From assembly GCF_013410215.1 (NCBI RefSeq), contig NZ_JACCFQ010000001.1, forward strand, positions 1,054,001 through 1,118,000: a DNA stretch of 64,000 nt. The letters run 5' to 3'. Position 1 is the first letter of the stretch; each line of letters starts with the position of its first letter. The notes beneath the pieces are model-generated. The model was not told where the DNA came from. It did not search any database and saw only the letters and a list, made by a program, of their open reading frames with translations. This DNA comes from Nesterenkonia sandarakina (lineage in GTDB: Bacteria > Actinomycetota > Actinomycetes > Actinomycetales > Micrococcaceae). Below are positions 51,576-59,382 of this stretch, one piece after another. The translations under genes and the position numbers were made by a program.

Positions 51576-53303
51576 ATGACCTACCTGCTCAATTCAGCAT
51601 CCACCTTCTCTCAGGAGGCCGTGCTTGGCTTCGCGGCAGCACACTCCGAGTATGTCACCGCCGTCCATGGCGGCGTCGTGCGGTCCACCGAGACTCCTGC
51701 GGGCCAGCCCGCCCTGGTGATCGGCGGCGGATCCGGGCACTACCCGGCCTTCGCCGGCTGGGTCGGACCCGGCATGGGACACGGCGCTCCCTGCGGGAAC
51801 ATCTTCTCCTCGCCCTCGGCCTCCCAGGTCTACTCGGTGGCCCGCAATGCCGAGAACGGCGGCGGGGTGATCATGGGATTCGGCAACTACGCCGGAGATG
51901 TCCTGCACTTCGGCGCCGCGGCGGAGAAGCTGCGCGCCGAGGGCGTGGATGTCCGGATCATCCGGGTCAGCGATGACATCGCCTCCAACACCCGGGAGAA
52001 CCACCGGGACCGCCGAGGCATCGCCGGAGACCTTCCGGTCTTCAAGATCGCCGGTGCCGCCATCGAGGCCGGGGCCGAGATCGACGAGGCGGAGCGCATC
52101 GCCTGGAAGGCCAATGACGCGACGCGCTCCTTCGGCGTCGCCTTCGACGGCTGCACGCTGCCCGGCGCCGAGGAGCCGCTGTTCCACGTCCCCGACGGAA
52201 CCATGGGGGTGGGCCTCGGCATCCACGGTGAACCCGGGATCCGCGAGATCCCGATGGGCACCGCAGCGGAGGTCGCTGACCTGCTCTTCGAAGGCATCAT
52301 GGAGGACGCTCCCGAGGCCGGCTCCGGCCGGGTCGCGGTGCTGCTCAATGGGCTGGGCCGGGTCAAGTACGAAGAGCTCTTCGTCGTCTACCACCGCATC
52401 GCCGAGCGACTCTCCGAGGCTGGGCTCACCGCCGTGCAGCCCGAGGTCGGGGAGTTCGTCACCAGCCTCGACATGGCCGGACTCTCGCTGACCCTGGTCT
52501 TCCTCGACGAAGAGCTGGAGCAGCACTGGACCGCGGCCGTGGACACCCCTGCCTACCGGCGCGGTGAGCCCCGCGGGCTCCCGGCCCACGCAGAGCGTGC
52601 CCCGCGCACCGAGTTCTACACGCCCGGTGAGGAGAGCGTGCCTGAGGCCACGGCAGACTCCCAGCGCGGCGCCGAGTCGGTCCAGGAGATCCTTGAGCTC
52701 TTCGCCGAGGTCTGCGCCACCCATGAGGCCGAGCTGGGCCAGCTCGACGCCGTCGCCGGGGACGGCGATCACGGCCAGGGGATGGTGCTGGGCAGCCGCG
52801 GGGCTGTGGAGGCCGGGCGCAAGGCGCGTGAGCGCGGCGCCGGAGCCCGTACGCTCCTCATCCACGCCGGCACCGCCTGGGCCGAATCCGCAGGCGGCAC
52901 CTCCGGGGCCCTGTGGGGCTCGGCGCTGACCGCCGCCGGACGTGCCCTCGCCGATGACGCCGCCCCGGACTCCTCCGCCGGGGTCGAGGCGCTGCTCAAC
53001 GCCGTGGAGGCGGTCCAGCGGCTGGGCGGCGCCCAGCCAGGGGACAAGACCATGGTCGATGCCGCCGCGCCCTTCGCGCAGACGCTGGACAAGCAGTTCC
53101 AGGCCCAGGAGTCGCTCTCCGCCGCTCTGGCCGCGGCCGCCTCCGTGGCGACCGAGGCTGCGGCGTCGACCGCAGAGCTCAAGGCCCGGCTCGGTCGCTC
53201 CCGGGTGCTGGGGGAGAAGTCCCTGGGCACCCCGGACCCAGGGGCCACGTCCTTCGCGCTGCTGATGACCGCCCTTGCCGAGCGGCTGAAGTCGGTCTCC
53301 TGA
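51576..53303 (+). CDS. DhaK-DhaL fusion kinase (dihydroxyacetone/erythrulose kinase)
   Basis: A 575-residue ATP-dependent ketose kinase. The DhaK domain (1 to about 335) contains ALVIGGGSGHYPAFAGWVG and the substrate-binding His217 in GLGIHGEPG, which forms a covalent hemiaminal with the ketose. After an acidic linker, the DhaL domain (about 370-575) carries the metal/ATP motif AGDGDHGQGM (Asp396, Asp398, His399) and GGTSGALWG. Neighbouring erythrulose-phosphate isomerase homologues suggest that it is an L-erythrulose kinase (LerK-like); dihydroxyacetone is the alternative. AAGGAC precedes the ATG, and its TGA overlaps the next start (TGATG). Confidence 0.87.
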   Translation: MTYLLNSASTFSQEAVLGFAAAHSEYVTAVHGGVVRSTETPAGQPALVIGGGSGHYPAFAGWVGPGMGHGAPCGNIFSSPSASQVYSVARNAENGGGVIMGFGNYAGDVLHFGAAAEKLRAEGVDVRIIRVSDDIASNTRENHRDRRGIAGDLPVFKIAGAAIEAGAEIDEAERIAWKANDATRSFGVAFDGCTLPGAEEPLFHVPDGTMGVGLGIHGEPGIREIPMGTAAEVADLLFEGIMEDAPEAGSGRVAVLLNGLGRVKYEELFVVYHRIAERLSEAGLTAVQPEVGEFVTSLDMAGLSLTLVFLDEELEQHWTAAVDTPAYRRGEPRGLPAHAERAPRTEFYTPGEESVPEATADSQRGAESVQEILELFAEVCATHEAELGQLDAVAGDGDHGQGMVLGSRGAVEAGRKARERGAGARTLLIHAGTAWAESAGGTSGALWGSALTAAGRALADDAAPDSSAGVEALLNAVEAVQRLGGAQPGDKTMVDAAAPFAQTLDKQFQAQESLSAALAAAASVATEAAASTAELKARLGRSRVLGEKSLGTPDPGATSFALLMTALAERLKSVS

Positions 53304-54073
53304 TGACCCGCTGGATCGGCACCAGCTGGAAGATGAACAAGACCGTCTCCGAGGCGCGAAGCTACGCCCATGACCTGCGCTCGGCCCTCGAGCAGCGGCC
53401 GGAGCTGCTGGAGCGGGTCCAGCCCTTCATCATCCCGCCCTACACCGCGCTGACCACTGTGGCCCAGGAACTCGGCCCGAGCTCCACCCGGACGGTGCGC
53501 CTGGGCGCGCAGAACGCCCACTGGGAGGACAGCGGAGCCTGGACCGGGGAGATCTCGGTCCCGCAGGCCGCCGATGCCGGCGCCACGATGGTGGAGATCG
53601 GGCACTCGGAACGTCGAGAGCACTTCGGGGAGACCGTCGAGACCACGCGGCTGAAGGTGGCGAGCACGCTGCGCCACGGCCTGGTTCCCCTGCTGTGCAT
53701 CGGGGAGCCTGCTGAGGTCCAGGAGCGCGGTGGGACCTCTGAGTATCTCTTGGACCAGGCCCGAGGCGCCCTGCGCGGGCTTCCGGAGGATCAGCTGGGC
53801 CGAGTGCTCATCGCCTACGAGCCCATCTGGGCGATCGGGGCCCAGGGCCGGCCGGCGAAGGTCGCGGAGCTGCGCGAACCCTTCGAGGTGCTCTCCGAAG
53901 AGTTCTCCGGAAAGGTCCAGGCCCTGCTCTATGGGGGATCCGTCTCCGCAGACAACGCCGCGGAGCTCTTGGGCATCCCGGGGGTCGAGGGGCTCTTCGT
54001 CGGCCGCGCGGCCTGGAGGCTCGAGGGTTATCTGAATCTTCTCGAGATCGCCGCCGAGACCGCAAAACCCTAG
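53303..54073 (+). CDS. Triosephosphate isomerase homologue (probable L-erythrulose 1-phosphate isomerase)
   Basis: A 256-residue TIM-family enzyme with the full catalytic set: Lys10 in GTSWKMNKT, His101 in VEIGHSERR and Glu173 in AYEPIWAIG, plus the phosphate loop LLYGGSVSADNA. The GTSWKMN opening, in place of the AGNWKMN of glycolytic TpiA, is typical of the EryH/LerI branch acting on tetrulose phosphates. It is coupled to the kinase gene by a one-base overlap. A housekeeping tpiA would be expected in the usual gap-pgk-tpi operon, so this copy is most likely pathway-specific. Confidence 0.85.
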   Translation: MTRWIGTSWKMNKTVSEARSYAHDLRSALEQRPELLERVQPFIIPPYTALTTVAQELGPSSTRTVRLGAQNAHWEDSGAWTGEISVPQAADAGATMVEIGHSERREHFGETVETTRLKVASTLRHGLVPLLCIGEPAEVQERGGTSEYLLDQARGALRGLPEDQLGRVLIAYEPIWAIGAQGRPAKVAELREPFEVLSEEFSGKVQALLYGGSVSADNAAELLGIPGVEGLFVGRAAWRLEGYLNLLEIAAETAKP

Positions 54074-54124
54074 GTCAGCGGCCCCCTGAGCGCTCATCTG
54101 CATGCCGGTCCACCGGTGTGACGC

Positions 54125-54153
54125 TTGACACAGCACCAGAACTGACCAAAGAT
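54125..54153 (+). promoter_or_regulatory. Promoter upstream of the TIM-barrel gene
   Basis: TTGACA, 17-bp spacer, AAAGAT. It lies in the 109-bp gap after the isomerase gene and would start a second transcript for the TIM-barrel, dehydrogenase and permease genes. I see no copy of the SorC motif here. Confidence 0.55.
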
Positions 54154-54182
54154 GAATCCGCACGCACGTTTGAAGGGAACAA

Positions 54183-55136
54183 ATGTTCACAGCAGCCTCA
54201 TGGCCCATCGCCGGCAACATGCTCGCCTTTGGAGGCAAGACCTCTGAGGGCGTTCCGGTCTGGCAGGCGTCGACGACCTACTGGTCCGACTGCCTGCGTC
54301 AGATGCGCGAACTCGGGTTCGATCACATCGACCCCACCGATGCATGGCTGCCGCTGCAGAAGCTCTCGCCAGCACGACTGGAGGAGTTCAAGAAGGTCCT
54401 CTCCGACGAAGGGCTGAAGATCTCGTCCATCTCGATGACCCGGAACTCGGTCATCGACCGCGAGCACGGAGAGACCAACCTCGCCGATGCCCACCGGCTG
54501 ATCGACATCGCCCCGGAGTTCGGGGCCACGATCGTGAACACCGGCTTCATGCAGGCGCTGACGCCGGCGCAGGAGAAGGCACTCTGGTTCTGGCTCGCCG
54601 AGGGGCACCAGGACGATCCCGCGCTGCGGCCCCTGGCCGTGGAGCGAGTGCGCGAACTCGGTGACCACGCCCAGGCCAACGGCATCGAACTGAGCCTGGA
54701 GATGTATGAGGACACCTTCCTGGGCACGGCCGACGAGGCGGTCGCCTTCCACGCCGATGTGAACCACCCCGCAGTGGGGCTGAACCCGGATCTGGGCAAC
54801 TTCATCCGGCTGCACCGCCCGATGCCGGGCTACGAGGAGATGTTCGAGAAGGTGCTGCCGCATGCGAACTTCTGGCACATCAAGAACTACACCCGGGATG
54901 AGGATCCGGCGGTCGGAGGCTACTCCTCGGCCCCCATGCCGCTGAAGTATGGACTGATCAACTACCGCAAGATCATTCGCCGCGCCCTGGAGCTCGGCTA
55001 CAGCGGCCCATTCTGCTGCGAGCACTACGGCTCCGATTCCATCGGCGTCTGCGCTGAGAACCGCGACTACATCCGTCAGGTCCTCACCTCGGCGGAGAAC
55101 TCCCTGCTGCGCGCGGCCGCCGCCGAAGGCGCCTAG
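54183..55136 (+). CDS. Xylose-isomerase-like TIM-barrel enzyme (EryC- or OiaC-like)
   Basis: A 317-residue sugar phosphate isomerase/epimerase-superfamily protein. Metal ligands are visible as Glu173 in LSLEMYED, Asp203 in GLNPDLGN, His232 in FWHIKNY and Glu280 in CCEHYGSD. Two activities of this fold fit the neighbours: the tetrulose-phosphate racemase EryC of erythritol catabolism, and the decarboxylase OiaC, which forms L-erythrulose from a 3-oxo acid sugar. The adjacent dehydrogenase and GntP permease favour the second. Sequence alone cannot decide. GAAGGGAA precedes the ATG. Confidence 0.75.
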   Translation: MFTAASWPIAGNMLAFGGKTSEGVPVWQASTTYWSDCLRQMRELGFDHIDPTDAWLPLQKLSPARLEEFKKVLSDEGLKISSISMTRNSVIDREHGETNLADAHRLIDIAPEFGATIVNTGFMQALTPAQEKALWFWLAEGHQDDPALRPLAVERVRELGDHAQANGIELSLEMYEDTFLGTADEAVAFHADVNHPAVGLNPDLGNFIRLHRPMPGYEEMFEKVLPHANFWHIKNYTRDEDPAVGGYSSAPMPLKYGLINYRKIIRRALELGYSGPFCCEHYGSDSIGVCAENRDYIRQVLTSAENSLLRAAAAEGA

Positions 55137-55225
55137 AGACCCGCGGACCCGTCGGTCCGCCCACCCGTTGCGCCACCAGAGCACGGTGGTGCCCGAAACC
55201 CCATGACGAAAGAGATCTGAGACCC

Positions 55226-56194
55226 ATGGCTAGAACCATCAACACTGTCACCGTCGTCGGCGCCGGCTACATGGGCGGCGGGATCGCCCAGTCCCTGGCG
55301 CTCGCCGACCTGCAGGTGGAGATCGTCGACGTCGACGTCGACGCCGCGCGCAAGGGCCTCGCCCGCCTCCTGACCGAGGCCCAGGAGTTCGAGGACCAGG
55401 GTCTCTACACCGCCGGCTCCACCGAGCGCATCAAGGCCAACCTCAGCGCCGGGCGCACCCTGGAGGAGGCTGTCGCCGAGGCGGACTTCATCGAGGAGGC
55501 GGTGTTCGAGTCCCCCGAGGTCAAGCGGGAGGTGCTGGGCAAGATCTCGGCACACGCCCGGCCGGACGCGATCATCGGGACCAACACCTCCACGATCCCA
55601 GTCCACGTCCTGGTCTCAGCGGTCAAACACCCCGAGCGCTTCCTCACCGTGCACTTCTCCAACCCCGCGCCCTTCATCCCAGGCGTGGAGCTGGTCTCCG
55701 GCGAGGCCACCACGCCCGACGTCGTCGACGCGGTGAAGGACCTGCTGGCCCGGGCCGGCCGCGAGGGCGCCGAGGTCGCCGACACTCCCGGCATGGTGCT
55801 CAACCGGCTGCAGTACGCGCTGCTCAAGGAGGCCGCCTCGGTGGTGGAGGAGGGCATCGCCACCGCCGAGGACGTGGACACCGTGGTGCGCACGACCTTC
55901 GGCTTCCGGCTGGGCTTCTTCGGCCCGTTCGCGATCGCGGACCAGGCCGGGCTGGACGTCTACGGGCTCGGATTCAATACGCTCTCCGAAGCCTACGGCG
56001 AGCGGCTTGCCGCCCCGGCGCTGCTGACGGAGAACGTCGAGGCCGGTCGGCACGGGGTCAAGAACGGCAAGGGCTGGACCGGAGACTTCGACGAGGCCAC
56101 CAAGGCTGAGCTCATCGCCTACCGCAACAAGGCCTACGCCCGCATGGGTGAGCTCGTCCGTGAGCTCGGTCCCGCTCCGAAGGGCAAGAAGTGA
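55226..56194 (+). CDS. 3-hydroxyacyl-CoA dehydrogenase-fold NAD-dependent dehydrogenase
   Basis: A 322-residue dehydrogenase. The NAD fold starts VTVVGAGYMGGGIAQSLALA (Gly12, Gly14, Gly17). The catalytic residues keep the family spacing: Ser122 in IGTNTSTIPV, His143 in TVHFSNPAP, Glu155 and Asn193 in GMVLNRLQYALL. It lacks the fatty-acid-oxidation partners of a true HADH. Family members also include L-gulonate 3-dehydrogenase and carnitine dehydrogenase, which oxidise a hydroxyl beta to a carboxylate. Beside a GntP permease, oxidation of an imported aldonic acid at C3 is the best inference. Its stop overlaps the permease start (GTGA). Confidence 0.8.
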   Translation: MARTINTVTVVGAGYMGGGIAQSLALADLQVEIVDVDVDAARKGLARLLTEAQEFEDQGLYTAGSTERIKANLSAGRTLEEAVAEADFIEEAVFESPEVKREVLGKISAHARPDAIIGTNTSTIPVHVLVSAVKHPERFLTVHFSNPAPFIPGVELVSGEATTPDVVDAVKDLLARAGREGAEVADTPGMVLNRLQYALLKEAASVVEEGIATAEDVDTVVRTTFGFRLGFFGPFAIADQAGLDVYGLGFNTLSEAYGERLAAPALLTENVEAGRHGVKNGKGWTGDFDEATKAELIAYRNKAYARMGELVRELGPAPKGKK

Positions 56195-57594
56195 ACGAGG
56201 AACTCACCCTCGCCTTCGAGCTGCCCACGGCGGCACTGCTGACCCTGGCGCTGGGCTCGATCGTCCTGCTGCTGGTGCTGATCGTGAAGGTCAAGCTCCA
56301 TGCCTTCTTCTCGCTGATCATCGTCTCGCTGGTCACGGCTCTGGCGGCGGGCATCGCCGTGGGCGACGTGCTCTCCGTGGTCGTCGGCGGCTTCTCCACC
56401 ACCGTGGGCAACGTGGCGCTGCTCATCGGCTTCGGTGCCGTGCTCGGCCGCCTGGTCGAGGTCTCCGGCGGCGCCCAGGTCCTCGCGGACAAGATGCTGA
56501 AGACCTTCGGGGAGAAGCGGGCGCCGCTGGCCCTGGCCGTGGCCTCGCTGTTCTACGCCTTCCCGATCTTCCTGGATGCCGGCTTCATCGTGATGCTTCC
56601 GGTGATCTACACGGTGGCGCGACGGCTCGGGGGCAGCTTCATGCTCTACGTGCTGCCCTCCATCGGTGCCTTCCTGATGATGCATGCGCTGACCCCGCCG
56701 CACCCGGGACCGACGGCGGCGGCCACGGTCATGGGCGCCGACATCGGGCTGGTGCTGATCGTGGCCCTGATGGTCGGGCTTCCGACCTGGTACCTGGCCG
56801 GCTACCGGCTGGGACTGGTCATGGCCAAGGGCTACCCGAACTTCCCGGTGCCGAACCTCTTCGGCGAGTCCCGGGTCACCGAGGAGCACGAGCGCCCGGC
56901 CTTCGGCACCGTCATCCTGGTGCTGCTGCTGCCACTGGCGCTGATCTTCTACAACGCGCTCTCCAACACGCTGGCAGCGGACGGGCGGATCAGCGAGGAC
57001 AGCTTCGGGTACGCGCTCTCCCAGCTGATCGGCCCCACCCCGGTGGCGCTGCTGATCTCCACCCTCATCGCGATGTACCTGCTCTTCATCAGGCCGCGCA
57101 AGGGCTCGGGCAAGCTCGGCGACGCGCTCTCTGACCTGATCGACAACGCGCTGGCTCCGGTCTGCTCGATCATCCTGATCACCGGCGCCGGCGGCGCCTT
57201 CGGCGCGGTGCTCACCGCCACCGGGATCGGCGGATCCATCGCCGAAGGCCTGGACGCGATGGGACTCCCGGTGATCCTCGCCGGATTCCTGGTCGCCGTG
57301 GTCATCCGCGTCGCGCAGGGATCGGCCACCGTGGCTGCGACCACCGCGGGCGGGATCATGGCCCCCGGCGTCATGGAACTGGGACTCGACGGCTTCGCCC
57401 TGGCGGCCCTGGTGGTCGCCATCGTGGCGGGATCGATCACGTTCTCGCACTTCAACGACTCCGGCTTCTGGCTGGTGGGCCGCTTCTGCGGCTTCGACAC
57501 GATCACCACCTTGAAGACCTGGTCCGTGATGGCCACCGCCATCGGGTTCATGGCCTTCTTCCTCAGCTGGGGCTTCTACGCACTCGTCGCCTGA
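56191..57594 (+). CDS. Gluconate:H+ symporter (GntP) family permease
   Basis: A 467-residue permease with about twelve helices. GntP hallmarks include the FLDAGFIVMLPVIYTVARRL segment, MMHALTPPHPGPTAAATVMG, and RVAQGSATVAATTAGGIMAP near the C-terminus. GntP proteins import gluconate, 2-keto-gluconate and other aldonates or small hydroxy acids by proton symport. GTG 56191 is coupled to the dehydrogenase. It is the last gene of the four-carbon-sugar cluster and suggests that the imported compound is an acid sugar rather than a polyol. Confidence 0.9.
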   Translation: MNEELTLAFELPTAALLTLALGSIVLLLVLIVKVKLHAFFSLIIVSLVTALAAGIAVGDVLSVVVGGFSTTVGNVALLIGFGAVLGRLVEVSGGAQVLADKMLKTFGEKRAPLALAVASLFYAFPIFLDAGFIVMLPVIYTVARRLGGSFMLYVLPSIGAFLMMHALTPPHPGPTAAATVMGADIGLVLIVALMVGLPTWYLAGYRLGLVMAKGYPNFPVPNLFGESRVTEEHERPAFGTVILVLLLPLALIFYNALSNTLAADGRISEDSFGYALSQLIGPTPVALLISTLIAMYLLFIRPRKGSGKLGDALSDLIDNALAPVCSIILITGAGGAFGAVLTATGIGGSIAEGLDAMGLPVILAGFLVAVVIRVAQGSATVAATTAGGIMAPGVMELGLDGFALAALVVAIVAGSITFSHFNDSGFWLVGRFCGFDTITTLKTWSVMATAIGFMAFFLSWGFYALVA

Positions 57595-57719
57595 GGAAAC
57601 GCCTGCCACGGCTGACCCGCCCAGGCGCAGGCATCGCGCTGCAGATGCAGGACCGCGCGTGCTGCAACGCATCTATCAGAAGATCACTCGCACTTTGATG
57701 AGACAGGGAATTGATTTCT

Positions 57720-59015
57720 ATGTGGGGAAGAAAAGCAAAGCTGAGCACCGCCGTCCTGGCCGCGGGGTCCCTTCTCGGGCTCTCCGCCTGCGGCGGCGGT
57801 GACGCCGGGAGCACCGAGCCCGACGCCTGGGTGCTCAACGGCGGAGTCTGGACCGTGGTGGAAGAGGACTTCGAGGCCTGGAACGAGGAAAACCCGGAGC
57901 AGACCTTCACGGTGGAGAGCTTCGCCAACGACATCTATAAGGAGCGGATCCGCACCGCGGTGGGCTCCGGCGAGGCTCCCACGCTGATCGTCGGCTGGAC
58001 CGGTGGTGGGCTGCTGGAGTACGTCGAGGGCGACTATGTCACCGACATCACCGAACCGACCGCAGATCTCCGCGAGAGGCTCATCGATTCAGTGGTGGCC
58101 AACGGCGAGGTCGACGGCGCCACCTATGCGGTGCCGATGAACAATGTGCAGCCCGTGATGATGTATTACAACCAGGAGCTCTTCGACGAGGCCGGCATCG
58201 AGGTGCCCACCGACTGGGACGAGATGCTCGAGGCCGTCGAGGTCTTCCAGGACCAGGGTGTGCACCCGTTCTCACTGGCCGGCGGCTCGCTCTGGCCGAT
58301 GCTGATGTGGGCCTCCTACCTCACCGATCGGATCGGTGGCCCCGAAGCCTTCGAAGCCGTGGTGGCAGGGGAGCCCGATGCCTGGTCGCATCCAGCGATC
58401 ATCGAAGCCATGGAGCGGATCCAGGAACTCGTGGAGGCGGGTGCCTTCGATCCCGGCTTCGCCTCTGTGGTGGCAGACAACAATGAGGATGCCCACCTGG
58501 TGGCAGACGGGCTCTCGGCCATGGTGCTCCAGGGGTCCTGGGTGTACTCGCGGCTGCTCGAGGAGGCCCCGGAATTCATGGAGTCCGGCAATCTCGGGGT
58601 GACCACCTTCCCGTCGATCCCCGGCGGCGAGGGTGACCCGAACAGCATCGTGGGCAACCCTGCCAACTTCTGGTCCGTCTCGGCGAACGCCACGGAGGAA
58701 GAGCAGCAGGCCGGCATCGATTACCTCTCGGAATGGCTGTTCAACGACGACTACGTCGACGGCATGCTCGAGACCGGAAACATCCCACCGCTGACCGGGC
58801 TCGAGGACAAGATCGCCGAGACCGAGGACCCGGAGTTCCTGGACTTCGCCTACGGCATGGTCACCGAGGCGCCGAACTTCCAGCTCTCCTGGGATCAGGC
58901 GGTGGACCCCAGTCAGGAGCGCGCGCTGCTGGAGAACCTGGGTCAGGTCTTCGATGGAAGCCTCACCCCCGAGGAGTTCGCCGAGAACATGAACGCCACG
59001 CAGCCCACCGACTGA
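57720..59015 (+). CDS. Sugar ABC transporter binding lipoprotein (first paralogue)
   Basis: A 431-residue extracellular solute-binding protein of family 1. The signal ends in the lipobox GLSACGGG. The mature protein shows ESFANDIYKERIRTAVGSGE, VPMNNVQPVMMYYNQELFDE and SIVGNPANFWSVSANATEEE. It is clearly a paralogue of the binding protein at 59383, which shares these segments almost word for word. ATG 57720 is preferred over TTG 57711 because AGGGAA is nine bases away. No permease follows directly; a large hairpin intervenes. It may share the downstream permeases but with a different oligosaccharide preference. Confidence 0.9.
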   Translation: MWGRKAKLSTAVLAAGSLLGLSACGGGDAGSTEPDAWVLNGGVWTVVEEDFEAWNEENPEQTFTVESFANDIYKERIRTAVGSGEAPTLIVGWTGGGLLEYVEGDYVTDITEPTADLRERLIDSVVANGEVDGATYAVPMNNVQPVMMYYNQELFDEAGIEVPTDWDEMLEAVEVFQDQGVHPFSLAGGSLWPMLMWASYLTDRIGGPEAFEAVVAGEPDAWSHPAIIEAMERIQELVEAGAFDPGFASVVADNNEDAHLVADGLSAMVLQGSWVYSRLLEEAPEFMESGNLGVTTFPSIPGGEGDPNSIVGNPANFWSVSANATEEEQQAGIDYLSEWLFNDDYVDGMLETGNIPPLTGLEDKIAETEDPEFLDFAYGMVTEAPNFQLSWDQAVDPSQERALLENLGQVFDGSLTPEEFAENMNATQPTD

Positions 59016-59019
59016 GACC

Positions 59020-59092
59020 GGAGCTTCGTCTCCCGGGAGCTGCTCGCTGTTGATCCAGCGAGCCTCGACAGGTTCCCGGGCGGCGAAGCTCC
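59020..59092. terminator. Large imperfect hairpin after the first binding-protein gene
   Basis: GGAGCTTCG pairs with CGAAGCTCC, CCCGGGA with TCCCGGG and TCGCTG with CAGCGA in one nested stem with bulges, ending at a TTGATC loop. It begins four bases after the stop. It can terminate transcription or protect the 3' end of an abundant binding-protein mRNA. Confidence 0.7.
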
Positions 59093-59164
59093 TGGGCTGG
59101 AGTGCTCGCCGAAGACGCCGCCCGATCATGTTGCGCCAGTGTGACCTCGGTCATCTGCTGTGTC

Positions 59165-59193
59165 TTGACACACACCTGCCAGCTATTTAGTCT
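59165..59193 (+). promoter_or_regulatory. Strong promoter of the sugar importer operon
   Basis: TTGACA, 17-bp spacer, TAGTCT, identical in layout to the promoter before the GH10 xylanase. The 367-bp gap between the two binding-protein genes holds this promoter, the hairpin above, the inverted repeat below and a leader of about 185 nt. No gene is seen in it. Confidence 0.75.
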
Positions 59194-59204
59194 TACGGCA
59201 AGAC
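59190..59204. promoter_or_regulatory. Operator candidate at the importer promoter
   Basis: GTCTT-ACGGC-AAGAC is a perfect 5-bp inverted repeat overlapping the -10 element and transcription start, a typical repressor position. The xylanase promoter has a degenerate version (GTCTCTTGGTAATAC). Confidence 0.5.
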
Positions 59205-59382
59205 GAAATCCAGATCACAGTCTGCGAGGAGTCCGTCTCTGGCACCAGAGGCGCTCCTGGTCCGGACTGTGGCGCTGTACTGCTGAGTCACCCGTCCGGC
59301 CGATCCGGAGAGCCGGGAAGACCTCGGCGATGTATCGGTACACGGCTGGGGCTCGCATGCATTGATGAGAAAGGACGCGACG

